Part shown: piece after piece, positions 1 to 12,464 of the stretch
How the letters are laid out: the number at the start of each line of letters is the position of its first letter
Numbering within the stretch: the first letter of the stretch is position 1
NCBI RefSeq assembly: GCF_002300165.1
Contig: NZ_MLCE01000006.1
Span: 124,001-188,000, forward strand
DNA length: 64,000 bases
Direction: 5' to 3'
Source of the DNA: Streptomyces sp. Tue6028
Lineage (GTDB): Bacteria > Actinomycetota > Actinomycetes > Streptomycetales > Streptomycetaceae
Translations under genes and position numbers: made by a program
Notes under the pieces: generated by a model
What the model saw: the letters and a program-made list of their open reading frames with translations, nothing else
The model's database searches: none
Told to the model about the DNA's origin: nothing

Positions 1-1120
1 CGCCGGTCTTCGGGTGGACCTTGGAGAAGACCTTCGGCACCAGGCCGTCGCGGGACATGGCGAACAGGATGCGGGTCTGGCCGTACAGAACGGTCAGGAC
101 GACGCTCGCGATGGCGATGACGGCGCAGGCGGCCAGCAGGGTGCCCCAGAAGGTCTGACCGGTGACGTCCTTCATGATCTCGGCGAGCGCGGCCTCCGAG
201 TCGCCGAACCGCCGCCAGGGCTTGGCACCGACGGCGACGGCCGCGACGAGGACGTACAGGGCCGTCACGATGACCAGCGACAGCATGATCGCGCGGGGCA
301 GGTCGCGCTGCGCGTCCTTAGCCTCCTCACCGGCCGTGGAGGCGGCGTCGAAGCCGATGTAGGAGAAGAAGAGGGTCGCACCCGCGGCGCTGACGCCCGC
401 CATGCCCAGCGGCATGAAGTGCTCGTAGTTGCCGGAGCGGAAGCCCTGGACGCCGATGGCGCAGAACAGCACCAGCGCGGCGATCTTCACGACCACCATG
501 ATCGTGTTGGCGCGCGCCGACTCCTTCGCCCCGCCCAGCAGGAAGGCCATCGCGAGCAGCACCACGATGAGGGCCGGCAGGTTGAAGACGCCGCCGTCGC
601 CGGGCGGCGCGGAGAGCGCGTCCGGGATGGTGACGCCGATGGTGCCGTCGAGGAGCTCGTTCAGGTACTCGCCCCAGCCGACCGCGACGGCCGCGACCGA
701 GACGCCGTACTCCAGGACCAGACACCAGCCGCAGATCCAGGCGATCAGTTCGCCCATGGTTGCGTACGCGTAGGAGTACGAGGACCCGGCAACCGGGATC
801 GTGCCCGCCAGCTCGGCGTAGGAGAGGGCGGAGAAGAGCGCGGTGAGTCCGGCGATCACGAAGGACAGGGTGACCGCGGGCCCGGCCTTGGGGACGGCCT
901 CGCCGAGGACGACGAAGATGCCGGTGCCGAGCGTGGCGCCGATGCTGATCATGGTGAGCTGCCACAGCCCGAGGGAGCGCCGCAGCGTTCCCCCCTCGCC
1001 CTGGCCGCCCTCGGCGACCAGTCGTTCCACCGGCTTGCGGCGCATGAGCCGCGCGCCGACGCCGGGGGACGGTGGGGAGGATGTGGTGCGGGACTGCGGG
1101 GGTGCGCCTTGGTCGAGCAC
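1..1120 (-). CDS. APC-family amino-acid permease, CAT-like (3' end outside window)
   Basis: This is a cytoplasmic-membrane amino-acid transporter of the APC superfamily, most like the cationic amino acid transporter (CAT/YfnA) group. About 373 residues are visible and the C-terminus lies beyond the window. Reading the reverse strand from a GTG at 1120 gives a hydrophilic N-terminus of about 55 residues. The first membrane helix follows, with the family signature TMISIGATLGTGIFVVLGEA. Further helices include AGLTALFSALSYAELAG and the segment GQTRILFAMSRDG near the left edge, which is typical of this family. The GTG is preceded by AAGGAG about 7 bases upstream, which supports the start. The next gene rightward is about 630 bases away, so the permease probably has its own promoter. 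A cluster of TTGCG repeats 150-225 bases upstream is a candidate control region. Substrate cannot be read from sequence. Confidence 0.88.
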   Translation of the reverse strand, partial: MLDQGAPPQSRTTSSPPSPGVGARLMRRKPVERLVAEGGQGEGGTLRRSLGLWQLTMISIGATLGTGIFVVLGEAVPKAGPAVTLSFVIAGLTALFSALSYAELAGTIPVAGSSYSYAYATMGELIAWICGWCLVLEYGVSVAAVAVGWGEYLNELLDGTIGVTIPDALSAPPGDGGVFNLPALIVVLLAMAFLLGGAKESARANTIMVVVKIAALVLFCAIGVQGFRSGNYEHFMPLGMAGVSAAGATLFFSYIGFDAASTAGEEAKDAQRDLPRAIMLSLVIVTALYVLVAAVAVGAKPWRRFGDSEAALAEIMKDVTGQTFWGTLLAACAVIAIASVVLTVLYGQTRILFAMSRDGLVPKVFSKVHPKTG

Positions 1121-1267
1121 GCGCTGGCTCCTTGATCGCTGCCGGTCGGAACGGCGGGGACCGGCGGCACCCCTGCGAGCAGGAACCCACCGAGCGGGGT
1201 CCCCGCCACGCCTATGTACAGCGCATGACCCTACGAGTCCGGCCTTCACGGGCGTAATGCAGCAACC

Positions 1268-1344
1268 TTGCGCATCTCCGCAAGATCGTTGCGTTCATCG
1301 CATCCCGGCGCGTGTTCGTTGCGCGACCCCTTTCGATGGTTGCG
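1268..1344. promoter_or_regulatory. Phased TTGCG half-site cluster upstream of the permease
   Basis: Five copies of TTGCG or its complement CGCAA lie at 1268, 1279 (inverted), 1289, 1319 and 1340. The same-strand copies are 21, 30 and 21 bases apart, close to whole helical turns. The first pair forms TTGCG-N6-CGCAA. Repeated half-sites on one DNA face are typical of Lrp/AsnC-type multimeric regulators, but that link is inference. The rest of the 1121-1751 gap holds no gene or strong hairpin that I can support. Confidence 0.4.
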
Positions 1345-1751
1345 CGCGGCGCCTTTCCGCACGTCGCTCGGGGGTTCGCGACGGCCCCGCGAGGGCGGGC
1401 ACGGACCGCTCCGCGCCCTCCCGCGGACAGCACTCCACGACCCTCGAACTGCCGCCGCCCGAACGCGATCTCACGACCCGTCACCACACGGCACCGGACC
1501 CGCCCCGGCCATCGCGCGCCACACGCCGGCAGCCACGCAGCCGCCGCGTGCGCGGCCGAGCGGCCACGGCGAGGCACACACCGGCAGCAGCGCACTCGCC
1601 CGGCCACCACGCGTGGGCAGCCGACAGGCCACCCGTGCGCCCGGCCGGTCTCCTCGGCGCACAGCCGACCGGGCACCACGTGTACGCCCCGGCGATCGCG
1701 GCCCCCGGGCAGTGCCGGCCGGTGTCCTCCCGGCCGGTCCCGCCGACGGTC

Positions 1752-2147
1752 TCAGCTCTCGTCCGGATCTCCGGCCAGCGCCCGCGCCCGTGCCGTGTCG
1801 TCCTCGTCGAAGCCCATCAGCCCGGGCTGCCCGTAGGCCGCCGCCTGCGCGTCGATCCAGCGCGTATGGGCCTCCCAGGCGGCCTGCTTGCTGGTGCCCA
1901 GGGCCGCGCCGATCTGCGACCAGGAGGCACCGCTCGCGCGGGCGGCGCGGACGGTGAGCTGACGGCCGTGGGCCGCCTTGCGGGCGACCACCTCGCTCAG
2001 CGCGAGGAGTTCGAGGAGTTCGGCCCGGTCGAGGGACTCGGCGTCGCTCCCCGCCCCGGCCAGCGAATCCCGCGCCCGCAGGTCGTCGAGGCGGGCCACC
2101 GCGGTCAGCAGGGTGTGCTGCGGTTCGCAGCTCTGTGGCGTCGTCAT
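1752..2147 (-). CDS. Small helix-turn-helix protein
   Basis: A 131-residue cytoplasmic protein with no assigned function. The N-terminal half is a charged, probably helical segment. It is followed at about residues 70-95 by a helix-turn-helix-like stretch, SWSQIGAALGTSKQA, then WEAHTRW and an acidic C-terminal tail. The motif W-x-x-I/V-G-x-A-L-G-x-S/T-K-Q-A is shared with the protein at 11856-12395, so the two look like distant paralogues. The ATG at 2147 has GGAG very close upstream. Overlapping palindromes lie 12-36 bases upstream and may be its own operator. It stands alone between guaB1 and the permease, all on the minus strand but widely spaced. A sequence-specific DNA-binding regulator is the most likely role, but this is inference. 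Confidence 0.75.
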   Translation of the reverse strand: MTTPQSCEPQHTLLTAVARLDDLRARDSLAGAGSDAESLDRAELLELLALSEVVARKAAHGRQLTVRAARASGASWSQIGAALGTSKQAAWEAHTRWIDAQAAAYGQPGLMGFDEDDTARARALAGDPDES

Positions 2148-2159
2148 GTCTCCAGCGTC

Positions 2160-2183
2160 ACGTCAAGCGAGCTTGACGTCAAG
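2160..2183. promoter_or_regulatory. Overlapping palindromes upstream of the small HTH gene
   Basis: Positions 2160-2179 form a perfect dyad, ACGTCAAGC-GA-GCTTGACGT. Positions 2172-2183 form a second perfect palindrome, CTTGACGTCAAG. Together they give three GTCAA/TTGAC half-sites immediately before the ATG at 2147. This is a candidate autoregulatory operator. A related GTCAA-N7-TTGAC dyad precedes the paralogous gene at 11856. Confidence 0.5.
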
Positions 2184-2271
2184 AGAACCTGACGCCCGCC
2201 GGTCCGCCCTCCTCTCGACCGACCGCCGCCCGGTCCCCCGGCACCCGCCGGCCCGTCCGGGGCACGACATG

Positions 2272-2314
2272 CGTACGGCCCCTCTCCCCCCGCAGCAGGG
2301 AAAGGGGCCGTACG
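2272..2314 (-). terminator. Hairpin terminator downstream of guaB1
   Basis: A perfect 12-bp inverted repeat (2272-2283 with 2303-2314, arm CGTACGGCCCCT) lies 14 bases past the guaB1 stop codon. The loop is about 19 bases and no U-run is obvious, which is common for Streptomyces terminators. Confidence 0.7.
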
Positions 2315-2327
2315 GCGGGTGCGCGCG

Positions 2328-3812
<1,485 letters not shown>

Positions 3813-3877
3813 TCAGCCAGGGGGAAGAGCACGTACTTCATTGTCCCATGCCGCCCTGTATGCGGTGCCCGCACAGA

Positions 3878-4255
3878 TCATCCAGGCTGGTCAGGGAGGA
3901 GTTCGTCGGATCCTCCGAGAGAGAGGACGACGGAGAGTGCCGCGTCGAACCGTTCGTAGTGCCCGGCGGCCGACTCCAGCACCTGTTGCGCGACCTCCCA
4001 CTCGTCGGGCCGCGCCTTCGCGTACCGCCGCCAGCCGGTCACCACGAGCAGTCTGCCCGGACTCGCGGGCCCCCAGTCCGGGTCGCCGAGGACGTCCGCG
4101 AGCGCGTCCCAGTTCCGCCCGAACCACTCCGGCAGGTCGAGGGCGCGCACGCAGCGCGCCATGAAGCCCGCCTTGTCGGTGATCCCCGTCAGGTCGAGCA
4201 CGCTGACCTGCCAGCCGGCCGCGTGGCAGACCTCCGCGAGGGGGCTTCGGGTCAT
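3878..4255 (-). CDS. Barstar-family ribonuclease inhibitor
   Basis: A 125-residue cytoplasmic protein of the barstar fold. Recognisable are the N-terminal strand VSVLDLTGITDKAGF, the family helix EWFGRNWDALADVL near residues 43-56, and the strand LLVVTGW. In barstar this helix-loop region carries the acidic residues that plug the RNase active site. The length is somewhat above classical barstar (about 90 residues), with an extra C-terminal tail ending ELLPDQPG. Its ATG overlaps the stop of the upstream RNase gene by four bases (ATGA), so the two proteins should be made together. The expected role is to protect the cytoplasm from the partner RNase. Binding to this particular partner is inferred from adjacency. 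Confidence 0.9.
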   Translation of the reverse strand: MTRSPLAEVCHAAGWQVSVLDLTGITDKAGFMARCVRALDLPEWFGRNWDALADVLGDPDWGPASPGRLLVVTGWRRYAKARPDEWEVAQQVLESAAGHYERFDAALSVVLSLGGSDELLPDQPG

Positions 4256-4749
4256 CTCAGCACCGCCCTGAACGACTCGTAGTGGTCATCGGTGTAGTAC
4301 ACCTCGTCGTGCAGCCCGGTGACCAGGCGTCGGGCGCCCCGGTCCCGTTCGCCCGGGGTCGGGACCGTGTACTCGTGGTAGTACCCGCGCTCGTGCAGCG
4401 GAAGCAGCCGTTCGAAGTTGCCGAAGACGGTTCCGTCCTTGGCGTACGGAAAAGGGCCGCCCCGGTCGATGAGGACGAGGGTCCGGCGTGCCTCGGCCGG
4501 GAGCCGGGACTCGGCGACGGTGGACATGCCGCCGGCCCAGGACAGGGTCGCCGTCGGCGTGCCCGCTCCCGTCGGCGCAGGCGTGTCGGAGGACGCCCGC
4601 GTGCCGGTGGAGTCTCGCGTACCCGTCGGCGTGTCCGTCGACGTCGTGCCCGTCGAGGGGTTCGTGTCCGTCGACGCGCAGCCCGTCAGCAGAACCGCGA
4701 GGCACAGCAGGAGGCCGGAGAGCGCACGGGGGACGGACCGCAGCAGCAT
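4252..4749 (-). CDS. Guanyl-specific RNase (RNase Sa/barnase superfamily), putative lipoprotein
   Basis: A 165-residue extracytoplasmic RNase. Residues 1-24 are a lipoprotein signal peptide ending in a lipobox LLTGC. A Thr/Ser/Pro-rich linker of about 45 residues follows, then an RNase Sa-like domain. The domain shows YAKDGTVFGNFERLLP, GYYHEYTVPTPGERDRG and YYTDDHYESF, which align well with RNase Sa. By that alignment the catalytic Glu (HEYTV), both Arg (ERDRGARR) and His (DDHY) are present, so it should be active. RNase Sa itself is freely secreted; a lipid anchor would keep this one on the outer face of the membrane. The gene is coupled by ATGA to the barstar gene. The linker DNA is made of short degenerate repeats rich in GTCGGCGTGTCCGTCGAC-like units. 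Possible roles are RNA scavenging or contact-dependent competition. Confidence 0.88.
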   Translation of the reverse strand: MLLRSVPRALSGLLLCLAVLLTGCASTDTNPSTGTTSTDTPTGTRDSTGTRASSDTPAPTGAGTPTATLSWAGGMSTVAESRLPAEARRTLVLIDRGGPFPYAKDGTVFGNFERLLPLHERGYYHEYTVPTPGERDRGARRLVTGLHDEVYYTDDHYESFRAVLR

Positions 4750-4789
4750 GCCGCCGATGCTGCCACGGCCGCCCCGGACGGGCGCGCTG

Positions 4790-5809
4790 TCAGGGACCGT
4801 CCGGGTCCGCCCGGTTGAGCGCGGGACGCGGCGTCGGTCCGGCCGTCATCAGATAGTCCGCCGCGGAGGTGTCCGTCACCAGGCTGGTGACCAGCCCGGA
4901 ACGCAGCACCGCGTCGATCGCGGCGGCCTTGCGCTGCCCGCCCGCGATGGCGACGACCTCGGGGATGCGCCGCAGCCGGTCGGCCTCGACCGTGATGCAG
5001 CGCTCGCCCAGATCGCGCCCGACCCGGCGCCCCTCCGCGTCGAAGAGGTGCGCGGACATCTCGGCGGCGACGCCGAGGGACGCGTAGTGCGCGCGCTCCT
5101 CGTCACTGAGCATGTCGTGCACCGTGGAGATGCCGGGCTCCCAGGAACCGATGGAGACGCACGCGACCGTGACCTTGTCGAAGTACTCGAAGGCGCGGGC
5201 GATGCCCGTCTGGTGGCGCAGCGCGGCCGCGGTGGCCGCGTCGGGCAGCAGCATCGGCGCGTAGATGGGGTGCGCGTCCCCGCCCGAGACCTGGGCCGCG
5301 CGGCGCACGGCCTCCACCGAACCGCGCTCGGCGGTCCCGGCGTCGTACACGCCCGTCAGCTGCACCACGGTGCACGGCGGGAGCCGGTCGAGCGCGGCCG
5401 CCATGTGGATGGTGGAGCGGCCCCAGGCCAGACCCAGCACGTCGCCCTCGTTGACCAGCTCGCCGAGCAGGTCGGCGGCGACCTCGCCGAGGTTCTCGGG
5501 GTCGGGCGACTCCTCGGCATCGGCCGGGGACTCGACGACGACGGCGTGCCGCAGCCCGTAGCGGGCGCGCAGCGCGTCGGAGCGCTCCGCGTCCAGCTCT
5601 GCGGGCACACGGATCTCGATCCTCACGAGATCTCGTTCGAGAGCGGTCTCCAGGACCCGGGCCACCTTGAAGCGGCTGACGCCGAACTCCTCCGCGATCT
5701 GGATCTTGGATTTGCCCTCGAGGTAGAAGCGGCGGGCCATGGCCGCCGCCTGCACCAGCTCAGCGGGTCCCATCCGCATGGCTGACCGGCCCGCCGACAT
5801 ACCCGACAC
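4790..5809 (-). CDS. SorC/DeoR-type sugar-binding transcriptional regulator
   Basis: A 339-residue one-component regulator. The N-terminal winged helix-turn-helix spans about residues 15-55 (YLEGKSKIQIAEEFGVSRFKVARVLETA). The rest is the SorC effector-binding domain with its sugar-phosphate isomerase-like fold, including LGLAWGRST, VQLTGVYD and an IAGGQRKAAAI segment near the end. Members bind sugar phosphates and usually control neighbouring sugar genes. The adjacent rpe gene, 100 bases away on the same strand, suggests pentose-phosphate metabolism, but its target is not proven. I chose GTG at 5809 because GAGGAG lies six bases upstream. An in-frame GTG at 5833 would add eight residues but has a poor ribosome site. 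Confidence 0.9.
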   Translation of the reverse strand: MSGMSAGRSAMRMGPAELVQAAAMARRFYLEGKSKIQIAEEFGVSRFKVARVLETALERDLVRIEIRVPAELDAERSDALRARYGLRHAVVVESPADAEESPDPENLGEVAADLLGELVNEGDVLGLAWGRSTIHMAAALDRLPPCTVVQLTGVYDAGTAERGSVEAVRRAAQVSGGDAHPIYAPMLLPDAATAAALRHQTGIARAFEYFDKVTVACVSIGSWEPGISTVHDMLSDEERAHYASLGVAAEMSAHLFDAEGRRVGRDLGERCITVEADRLRRIPEVVAIAGGQRKAAAIDAVLRSGLVTSLVTDTSAADYLMTAGPTPRPALNRADPDGP

Positions 5810-5911
5810 GGCGATCTCCTCACTGCTGTTCACATTCTGGATTCGCCGTTCATCCTTGCAGATCCGGCGTACTTGATCAGCCCGGATGGGCGCCGTTCAC
5901 GTTCCCGTGGC

Positions 5912-6598
5912 TCAGTGGTCGCACGCCCATGCCGCCTGGGCCGTGGCGTCCCGGGCCTGGGTGCGCAATGCACGTACCGCCTGCGCCGGGTCCGCCGCCC
6001 CGTACACAGCCGAGCCCGCGACGAACACATCGGCCCCCGCCTCCGCGCACCGCTCGATCGTGGAGGCCGACACGCCGCCGTCCACCTGGAGCCACAGTTC
6101 GAGGCCGTGCTTGCTGATCAGCTCACGGGTGCGACGGATCTTCGGGAGCATGATGTCGAGGAAGGCCTGGCCGCCGAAGCCCGGCTCGACCGTCATGATC
6201 AGCAGCATGTCCAGCTCGGGCAGCAGATCCTCGTACGGCTCGATGGGGGTCGCGGGCTTCAGCGCCATCGAGGCGCGGGCGCCCTTGGCGCGGATCTCCC
6301 GGGCCAGCCGGACCGGGGCCGCGGCGGCCTCGGCGTGGAAGGTGACGGAACCCGCCCCCGCTTCGACGTACTGCGGTGCCCACCGATCTGCGTCCTCGAT
6401 CATCAGATGACAGTCCAGGGGCGTGTCCGTCGCACGGGCCAGGGACTCTACGACCGGCACACCGAGCGTGAGGTTCGGGACGAAATGGTTGTCCATGACG
6501 TCGACATGGAGCCAGTCCGCCCCTTCCACCGCTTTTGCCTCCTCGGCAAGACGGGCGAAGTCGGCGGACAGGATGCTGGGGTTGATCTGCACGGCCAT
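5912..6598 (-). CDS. rpe: Ribulose-phosphate 3-epimerase
   Basis: A 228-residue TIM-barrel enzyme that interconverts D-ribulose 5-phosphate and D-xylulose 5-phosphate in the pentose phosphate pathway. Family marks in order are [13 protein letters not shown] at the N-terminus, [18 protein letters not shown] (metal-binding His and Asp), [20 protein letters not shown] and [12 protein letters not shown] with the second metal Asp. [15 protein letters not shown] near the C-terminus binds phosphate. The start at 6598 (ATG) gives the usual family length; longer in-frame extensions upstream have no family similarity. It lies next to the SorC regulator gene, in the same orientation. Divergent transcription with the MMPL gene leaves about 130 bases for both promoters. 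Confidence 0.96.
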   Translation of the reverse strand: MAVQINPSILSADFARLAEEAKAVEGADWLHVDVMDNHFVPNLTLGVPVVESLARATDTPLDCHLMIEDADRWAPQYVEAGAGSVTFHAEAAAAPVRLAREIRAKGARASMALKPATPIEPYEDLLPELDMLLIMTVEPGFGGQAFLDIMLPKIRRTRELISKHGLELWLQVDGGVSASTIERCAEAGADVFVAGSAVYGAADPAQAVRALRTQARDATAQAAWACDH

Positions 6599-6731
6599 GC
6601 CCCAAGCCTGCCATGCCCCGGACCGGTTGCTCTCCCCGGTCCGTACCTGGACCCTCAGGCGGATGTTGCGGGGCCCTCCGTCATGCCATGCTGGCCGCCG
6701 ACCGGATCCAGAAAGGGCTACGGGGGTGGCC

Positions 6732-8903
6732 ATGACGGACGGACAGGGGCGCCATGTGCGCCAGGGACTCATCGGCTTCGTGTGCGGTCGCCGCAGCAAG
6801 TGGCTGATCGTCGGACTGTGGCTCGTGGTGCTCGTGGTCGCGGCGCCGCTCGCCTCGAAGCTCACCGACGCGCAGGACAACGACGCGGCCTCCTGGCTGC
6901 CCGGCTCCGCCGAGTCCACCCAAGTCCTGGACGCGTCCAACCGGTTCAGGCCCGAGCAGATCCCCGCGGTCGTCGTCTACGCGCGCGACGGCGGGCTCAC
7001 CGACGCGGACCGGCAGCGGATCACCGAGGACGTCCGGGAGATCAAGGCGCTCACGGCCCACGGTGTACGCGGCGCCGAGACCCGCGGTCCCGTCTACGAC
7101 ACACCGACCGCCCCCGAGGCCGCCCAGATCTTCGTCCCGATCACGATGGACGAGAAGGGCTGGGAGGAGATCGCGCCCGCGGTCGACTCGCTGCGCGACC
7201 GGGTCGGCCGCAGCGGCGCCGGGCTCAGCGTGCACATCACGGGCCCGGGAGGCACCTCCGCCGACTTCTCCAAGGCCTTCGAGGGCATCGACTCGACGCT
7301 GCTGTTCTCCGCGATGGCCGTCGTGATCGTGATGCTGCTGCTCACCTACCGCAGCCCGACCCTGATCTTCGTACCGCTGATCGGTGTGGTCGCCGCGCTC
7401 TTCGCGGCCCAGGCGCTGATCTACCTCCTCGCGAAACACGCGGGACTGACCGTCAACGGCCAGAGCGCGGGCATCCTCACCGTCCTCGTCTTCGGCGCGG
7501 GCACCGACTACGCACTGCTGCTGGTCGCCCGCTACCGCGAGGAGCTGCGCCGCCACGAGGACCGCCACGAGGCGATGGCGCTCGCCCTGCACCGCGCGGG
7601 CCCCGCCGTGCTCGCCTCCGGCGCCACGGTCGTCCTCAGCATGCTCGTGCTCCTGGCCGCCGAGATGAACTCGACGCGCGGCCTCGGTCCGGTGGCCGCG
7701 ATCGGTGTGGCGATCGCCCTGCTCGCCATGCTGACCCTCTTCCCGGCCCTGCTGCTCGTCTTCGGCCGCTGGGTCTTCTGGCCGGTGATCCCGCACCTCG
7801 GCTCGGCCGACCCGACCGCGAGCGGCGTGTGGGCCCGCATGGGCGGGCGCATCGCACGCGGGCCGCGCCTGGTGTGGGTCGCCACCGCGCTCGCCCTCGC
7901 CGTCCTCTCGCTCGGTCTGCTCCAGCTCCGCGCCGGTGGGATCGGCAACGCGGACGCGTTCACCGGCAAACCGGACTCGATCACCGGCCAGGAGGTCTCG
8001 GCGCGGTACTTCCCGGCCGGCAGCGGCGACCCCCTGGTCGTCATCGCCGACCAGGCACGTGCGGACCGGGTGCGCGCAGCGGTGGCCGGCACCAAGGGCG
8101 TGGTGCCGGACAGCATCGCCGTGCCCGAGGGCACGAAACCCTCGTACGACGGCAAGGTGCTGTTCGAGGCGACGATGACCGACCCGGCGGACGGCGACGC
8201 GGCGAAACGGACCGTCGAGCGGGTGCGCGACGCGGTGCACGCGGTGCCCGGCGCCCACGCCGAGGTCGGCGGCGGCACCGCGTCCCTCCTCGACATGGAC
8301 GAGGCGACCACCCACGACAACATGCTGGTCATCCCGGCGGTCCTGGTGGTCGTGCTGCTGATCCTGGCGGTCCTGCTGCGCGCTCTGGTGGCCCCGCTGC
8401 TGCTGATCGGCACCGTCGTGCTGTCCTTCGCGGCGGCACTCGGCGCGAGCGCGCTGTTCTTCCGGCACGTCTTCGACTACGCGGGCGAGCAGACCGACTT
8501 CCCGCTCTTCGTGTTCGTGTTCCTGGTGGCCCTGGGCATCGACTACAACATCTTCCTGACCACCCGGATCCGCGAAGAGGCCGCCCGCGACGGCACCCGC
8601 ACGGGTGTGGTGACGGGCCTGGCCGCGACCGGCGCCGTCATCACGTCCGCCGGCCTCGTCCTGGCCGGCACGTTCGCCGCCCTCGGCACCCTGCCGATGG
8701 TCGCCTTCGCGGAGATCGGCTTCGCCGTGGCGCTGGGGGTGCTGCTGGACACCTTCGTCGTGCGCTCGGTCCTCGTGACGTCCCTGTTCCTGGACGTGGG
8801 AGAGAAGGTGTGGTGGCCGAACCGCCTCGCCCACGAGGAGGGTTCCGCGCGTACGGAGCCGGACTCCTCCGCGGCCCCGGAACCGGCGGCGCGGCAGGAG
8901 TAG
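6732..8903 (+). CDS. MMPL-family RND transporter
   Basis: A 723-residue inner-membrane exporter. It shows the two-fold MMPL/RND architecture: one N-terminal helix ([17 protein letters not shown]), a periplasmic-side domain, a bundle of helices with [18 protein letters not shown], then a second helix, soluble domain and bundle with [17 protein letters not shown]. The G-x-D-Y motif in each half is the proton-relay region of the family. The C-terminus is short and acidic or charged. Relatives export lipids, siderophores or drugs; substrate is unknown. Two starts are close together, GTG 6726 and ATG 6732, both following AAAGGG; I use ATG. It ends convergently with rsmB. The 127-base gap has a 9-bp inverted repeat (8988-8996 with 9022-9030) that could be a weak terminator. 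Confidence 0.93.
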   Translation: MTDGQGRHVRQGLIGFVCGRRSKWLIVGLWLVVLVVAAPLASKLTDAQDNDAASWLPGSAESTQVLDASNRFRPEQIPAVVVYARDGGLTDADRQRITEDVREIKALTAHGVRGAETRGPVYDTPTAPEAAQIFVPITMDEKGWEEIAPAVDSLRDRVGRSGAGLSVHITGPGGTSADFSKAFEGIDSTLLFSAMAVVIVMLLLTYRSPTLIFVPLIGVVAALFAAQALIYLLAKHAGLTVNGQSAGILTVLVFGAGTDYALLLVARYREELRRHEDRHEAMALALHRAGPAVLASGATVVLSMLVLLAAEMNSTRGLGPVAAIGVAIALLAMLTLFPALLLVFGRWVFWPVIPHLGSADPTASGVWARMGGRIARGPRLVWVATALALAVLSLGLLQLRAGGIGNADAFTGKPDSITGQEVSARYFPAGSGDPLVVIADQARADRVRAAVAGTKGVVPDSIAVPEGTKPSYDGKVLFEATMTDPADGDAAKRTVERVRDAVHAVPGAHAEVGGGTASLLDMDEATTHDNMLVIPAVLVVVLLILAVLLRALVAPLLLIGTVVLSFAAALGASALFFRHVFDYAGEQTDFPLFVFVFLVALGIDYNIFLTTRIREEAARDGTRTGVVTGLAATGAVITSAGLVLAGTFAALGTLPMVAFAEIGFAVALGVLLDTFVVRSVLVTSLFLDVGEKVWWPNRLAHEEGSARTEPDSSAAPEPAARQE

Positions 8904-9030
8904 GCCGCGCGGCAGCGTCCCGGGGGGCGCGGCCGACCCGCCCGAGCGCCGTGGCGGCAACCGGGTCGCGGCCGGGCAGGGGATCCGACGCCACCGTCCC
9001 GCGTGAACCGGCGTCAGCGTCCGGTGGCGT

Positions 9031-10464
9031 TCACCCGGTCCGGCGGATCAGGGCGAGGTACATCGCGTCCGTGCCGTGCAGATGCGGCCACAGCTGAACG
9101 TCGGGGCCGTCGCCCAGGGCCGGTACGCCCGGCAGGAACGGGCGGGCGTCGAGCAGTTCGGCGGAGCCGGCGTCGTAGTGCTTGAGCACGTCGTCGACGA
9201 CCGCGCGGGTCTCCGCGAGGTGCGGCGAACACGTCGCGTACCCGACGACACCGCCGACCCGCACCGAGTCGAGCGCCGTCCGCAGCAGCCCGCGCTGGAG
9301 GGGGGCGAAACCGTCGAGGTCGTCGGGGCGACGCCGCCAGCGGGCCTCGGGACGGCGGCGCAGCGCGCCCAGACCCGTGCAGGGGACGTCCATGAGCACA
9401 CGGTCGAAGGTGCCGGGCCGCCACGGCGGCCGGGTGCCGTCGGCGGCGATGACCTGGTAGGGCCCGGGGTTTCCCGCGAGGGCCTTCGCCACCAGACCCG
9501 CGCGGTGCGGCTGCTTCTCGGAGGCCAGCAGCACCGCGCCGCGTTCGGCGGCTAGCCCGGCCAGCAGGGCGGCCTTGCCACCGGGGCCGGCGCAGCCGTC
9601 CAGCCAGGTCCGGTCGGGCCCGTCCAGCGGCGCGTTCGCGAGGGCGAGCGCGACCAGCTGGCTGCCCTCGTCCTGGACGCCCGCGCGCCCCTCCCGCACG
9701 GCGTCGATGGCGCCCGGCTCGCCGCCCTCGGTGAGCCGTACCGCGTACGGCGACCAGCGGCCCGGGAGCGCCGATTCCTCGCCGAGCGCGTCGAGCAGTT
9801 CGTCGGCGCCGAGACGGCCGGGGCGGGCGACGAGCGTCACCTCGGGCCGTTCGTTGTCCGCTTCGAGCAGGTCCTCGATTCCGGCACGGCCGCCGCCGAG
9901 CGAGTCCCACAGTGCGGAGACGACCCAGCGCGGGTGCGAGTGCACGACGGCGAGATGGTCCTCGGGGTCCTCGTCGTAGGGCGGTGCGACCTGCTCCAGC
10001 CAGCCGTCCAGATCCTGCTGCGCGACCTTGCGCAGCACGGCGTTCACGAACTTGGCGCGCCCGTCGCCGAGCACGACCCGGGCGAGTTCGACGGCGGAGG
10101 AGACGGCGGCGTGCGTCGGGATCCGCGTCCCGAGCAGCTGGTGCACGCCCAGGCTGAGCACGTCGAGCACGGGCGGGTCGACCTCACGCAGCGGCCGGTC
10201 GACGCAGGCCGCGATGACGGCGTCGTACGTGCCCTGCCGGCGCAGCGTTCCGTAGACCAGCTCGGTGGCCAGCGCCGCGTCCCGCCCGTCGAAGTCGCCC
10301 TTCTCGCGGGCCTTGCGCAGCAGCGGCGGCAGGACGAGGTTCGCGTACGCGTCACGCTCGTCCACGGCCCGCAGCGCTTCGAAGGCGAGCATGCGGACCG
10401 GGTCCTTCTGGGGACGGCGGTAGGGCTTGCCGGGCTTGCGCGGCCGACGGGACTGCTCACTCAC
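9031..10464 (-). CDS. rsmB: 16S rRNA (cytosine-967-C5)-methyltransferase
   Basis: A 477-residue protein that uses S-adenosylmethionine to methylate C967 of 16S rRNA. Residues from about 20 to 160 form an N-terminal NusB-like RNA-binding domain (RMLAFEALRAVDERDAYANL, ELVYGTLRRQGTYD). The C-terminal Rossmann methyltransferase domain has the SAM-binding loop DGCAGPGGKAALLAGLA. It also has the paired catalytic cysteines in MDVPCTGLGALRRRPEARW and GYATCSPHLAETR. The N-terminus is very basic. It lies just upstream of fmt in the opposite order from many bacteria: here fmt reads into a strong terminator, and rsmB follows about 70 bases later. The ATG at 10464 is followed directly by family sequence. 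Confidence 0.96.
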   Translation of the reverse strand: MSEQSRRPRKPGKPYRRPQKDPVRMLAFEALRAVDERDAYANLVLPPLLRKAREKGDFDGRDAALATELVYGTLRRQGTYDAVIAACVDRPLREVDPPVLDVLSLGVHQLLGTRIPTHAAVSSAVELARVVLGDGRAKFVNAVLRKVAQQDLDGWLEQVAPPYDEDPEDHLAVVHSHPRWVVSALWDSLGGGRAGIEDLLEADNERPEVTLVARPGRLGADELLDALGEESALPGRWSPYAVRLTEGGEPGAIDAVREGRAGVQDEGSQLVALALANAPLDGPDRTWLDGCAGPGGKAALLAGLAAERGAVLLASEKQPHRAGLVAKALAGNPGPYQVIAADGTRPPWRPGTFDRVLMDVPCTGLGALRRRPEARWRRRPDDLDGFAPLQRGLLRTALDSVRVGGVVGYATCSPHLAETRAVVDDVLKHYDAGSAELLDARPFLPGVPALGDGPDVQLWPHLHGTDAMYLALIRRTG

Positions 10465-10530
10465 GAAAAAGGTGCTCCGGATCCTGGATGGTTCGACCCG
10501 TCCAGCCTACGTCCGTACGGGCACGGCCGA

Positions 10531-10575
10531 CCCCGCGGGCCGGGTGCGCCCGCGTGCGCGCACCCGGTCCGCGGG
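10531..10575 (-). terminator. Strong hairpin terminator downstream of fmt
   Basis: A 19-bp stem (10531-10549 with 10557-10575) contains one G-T wobble and has a 7-base loop. It begins 11 bases after the fmt stop codon. It should separate fmt from rsmB transcription. Confidence 0.8.
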
Positions 10576-10585
10576 GACGTCGTCG

Positions 10586-12395
<1,810 letters not shown>

Positions 12396-12464
12396 TCCGC
12401 CCGTCACCGCCTCCCGGTGTCCACAGCCGACCCGGGAGGCAGACGCATGCCCGCGCCAAGTCGT

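Noticed and set aside
14..1135. A long plus-strand reading frame over the permease
   Set aside because: It is low-complexity (Asp/Gly/Arg-rich), typical of antisense frames in GC-rich DNA; the minus strand encodes a clear transporter.
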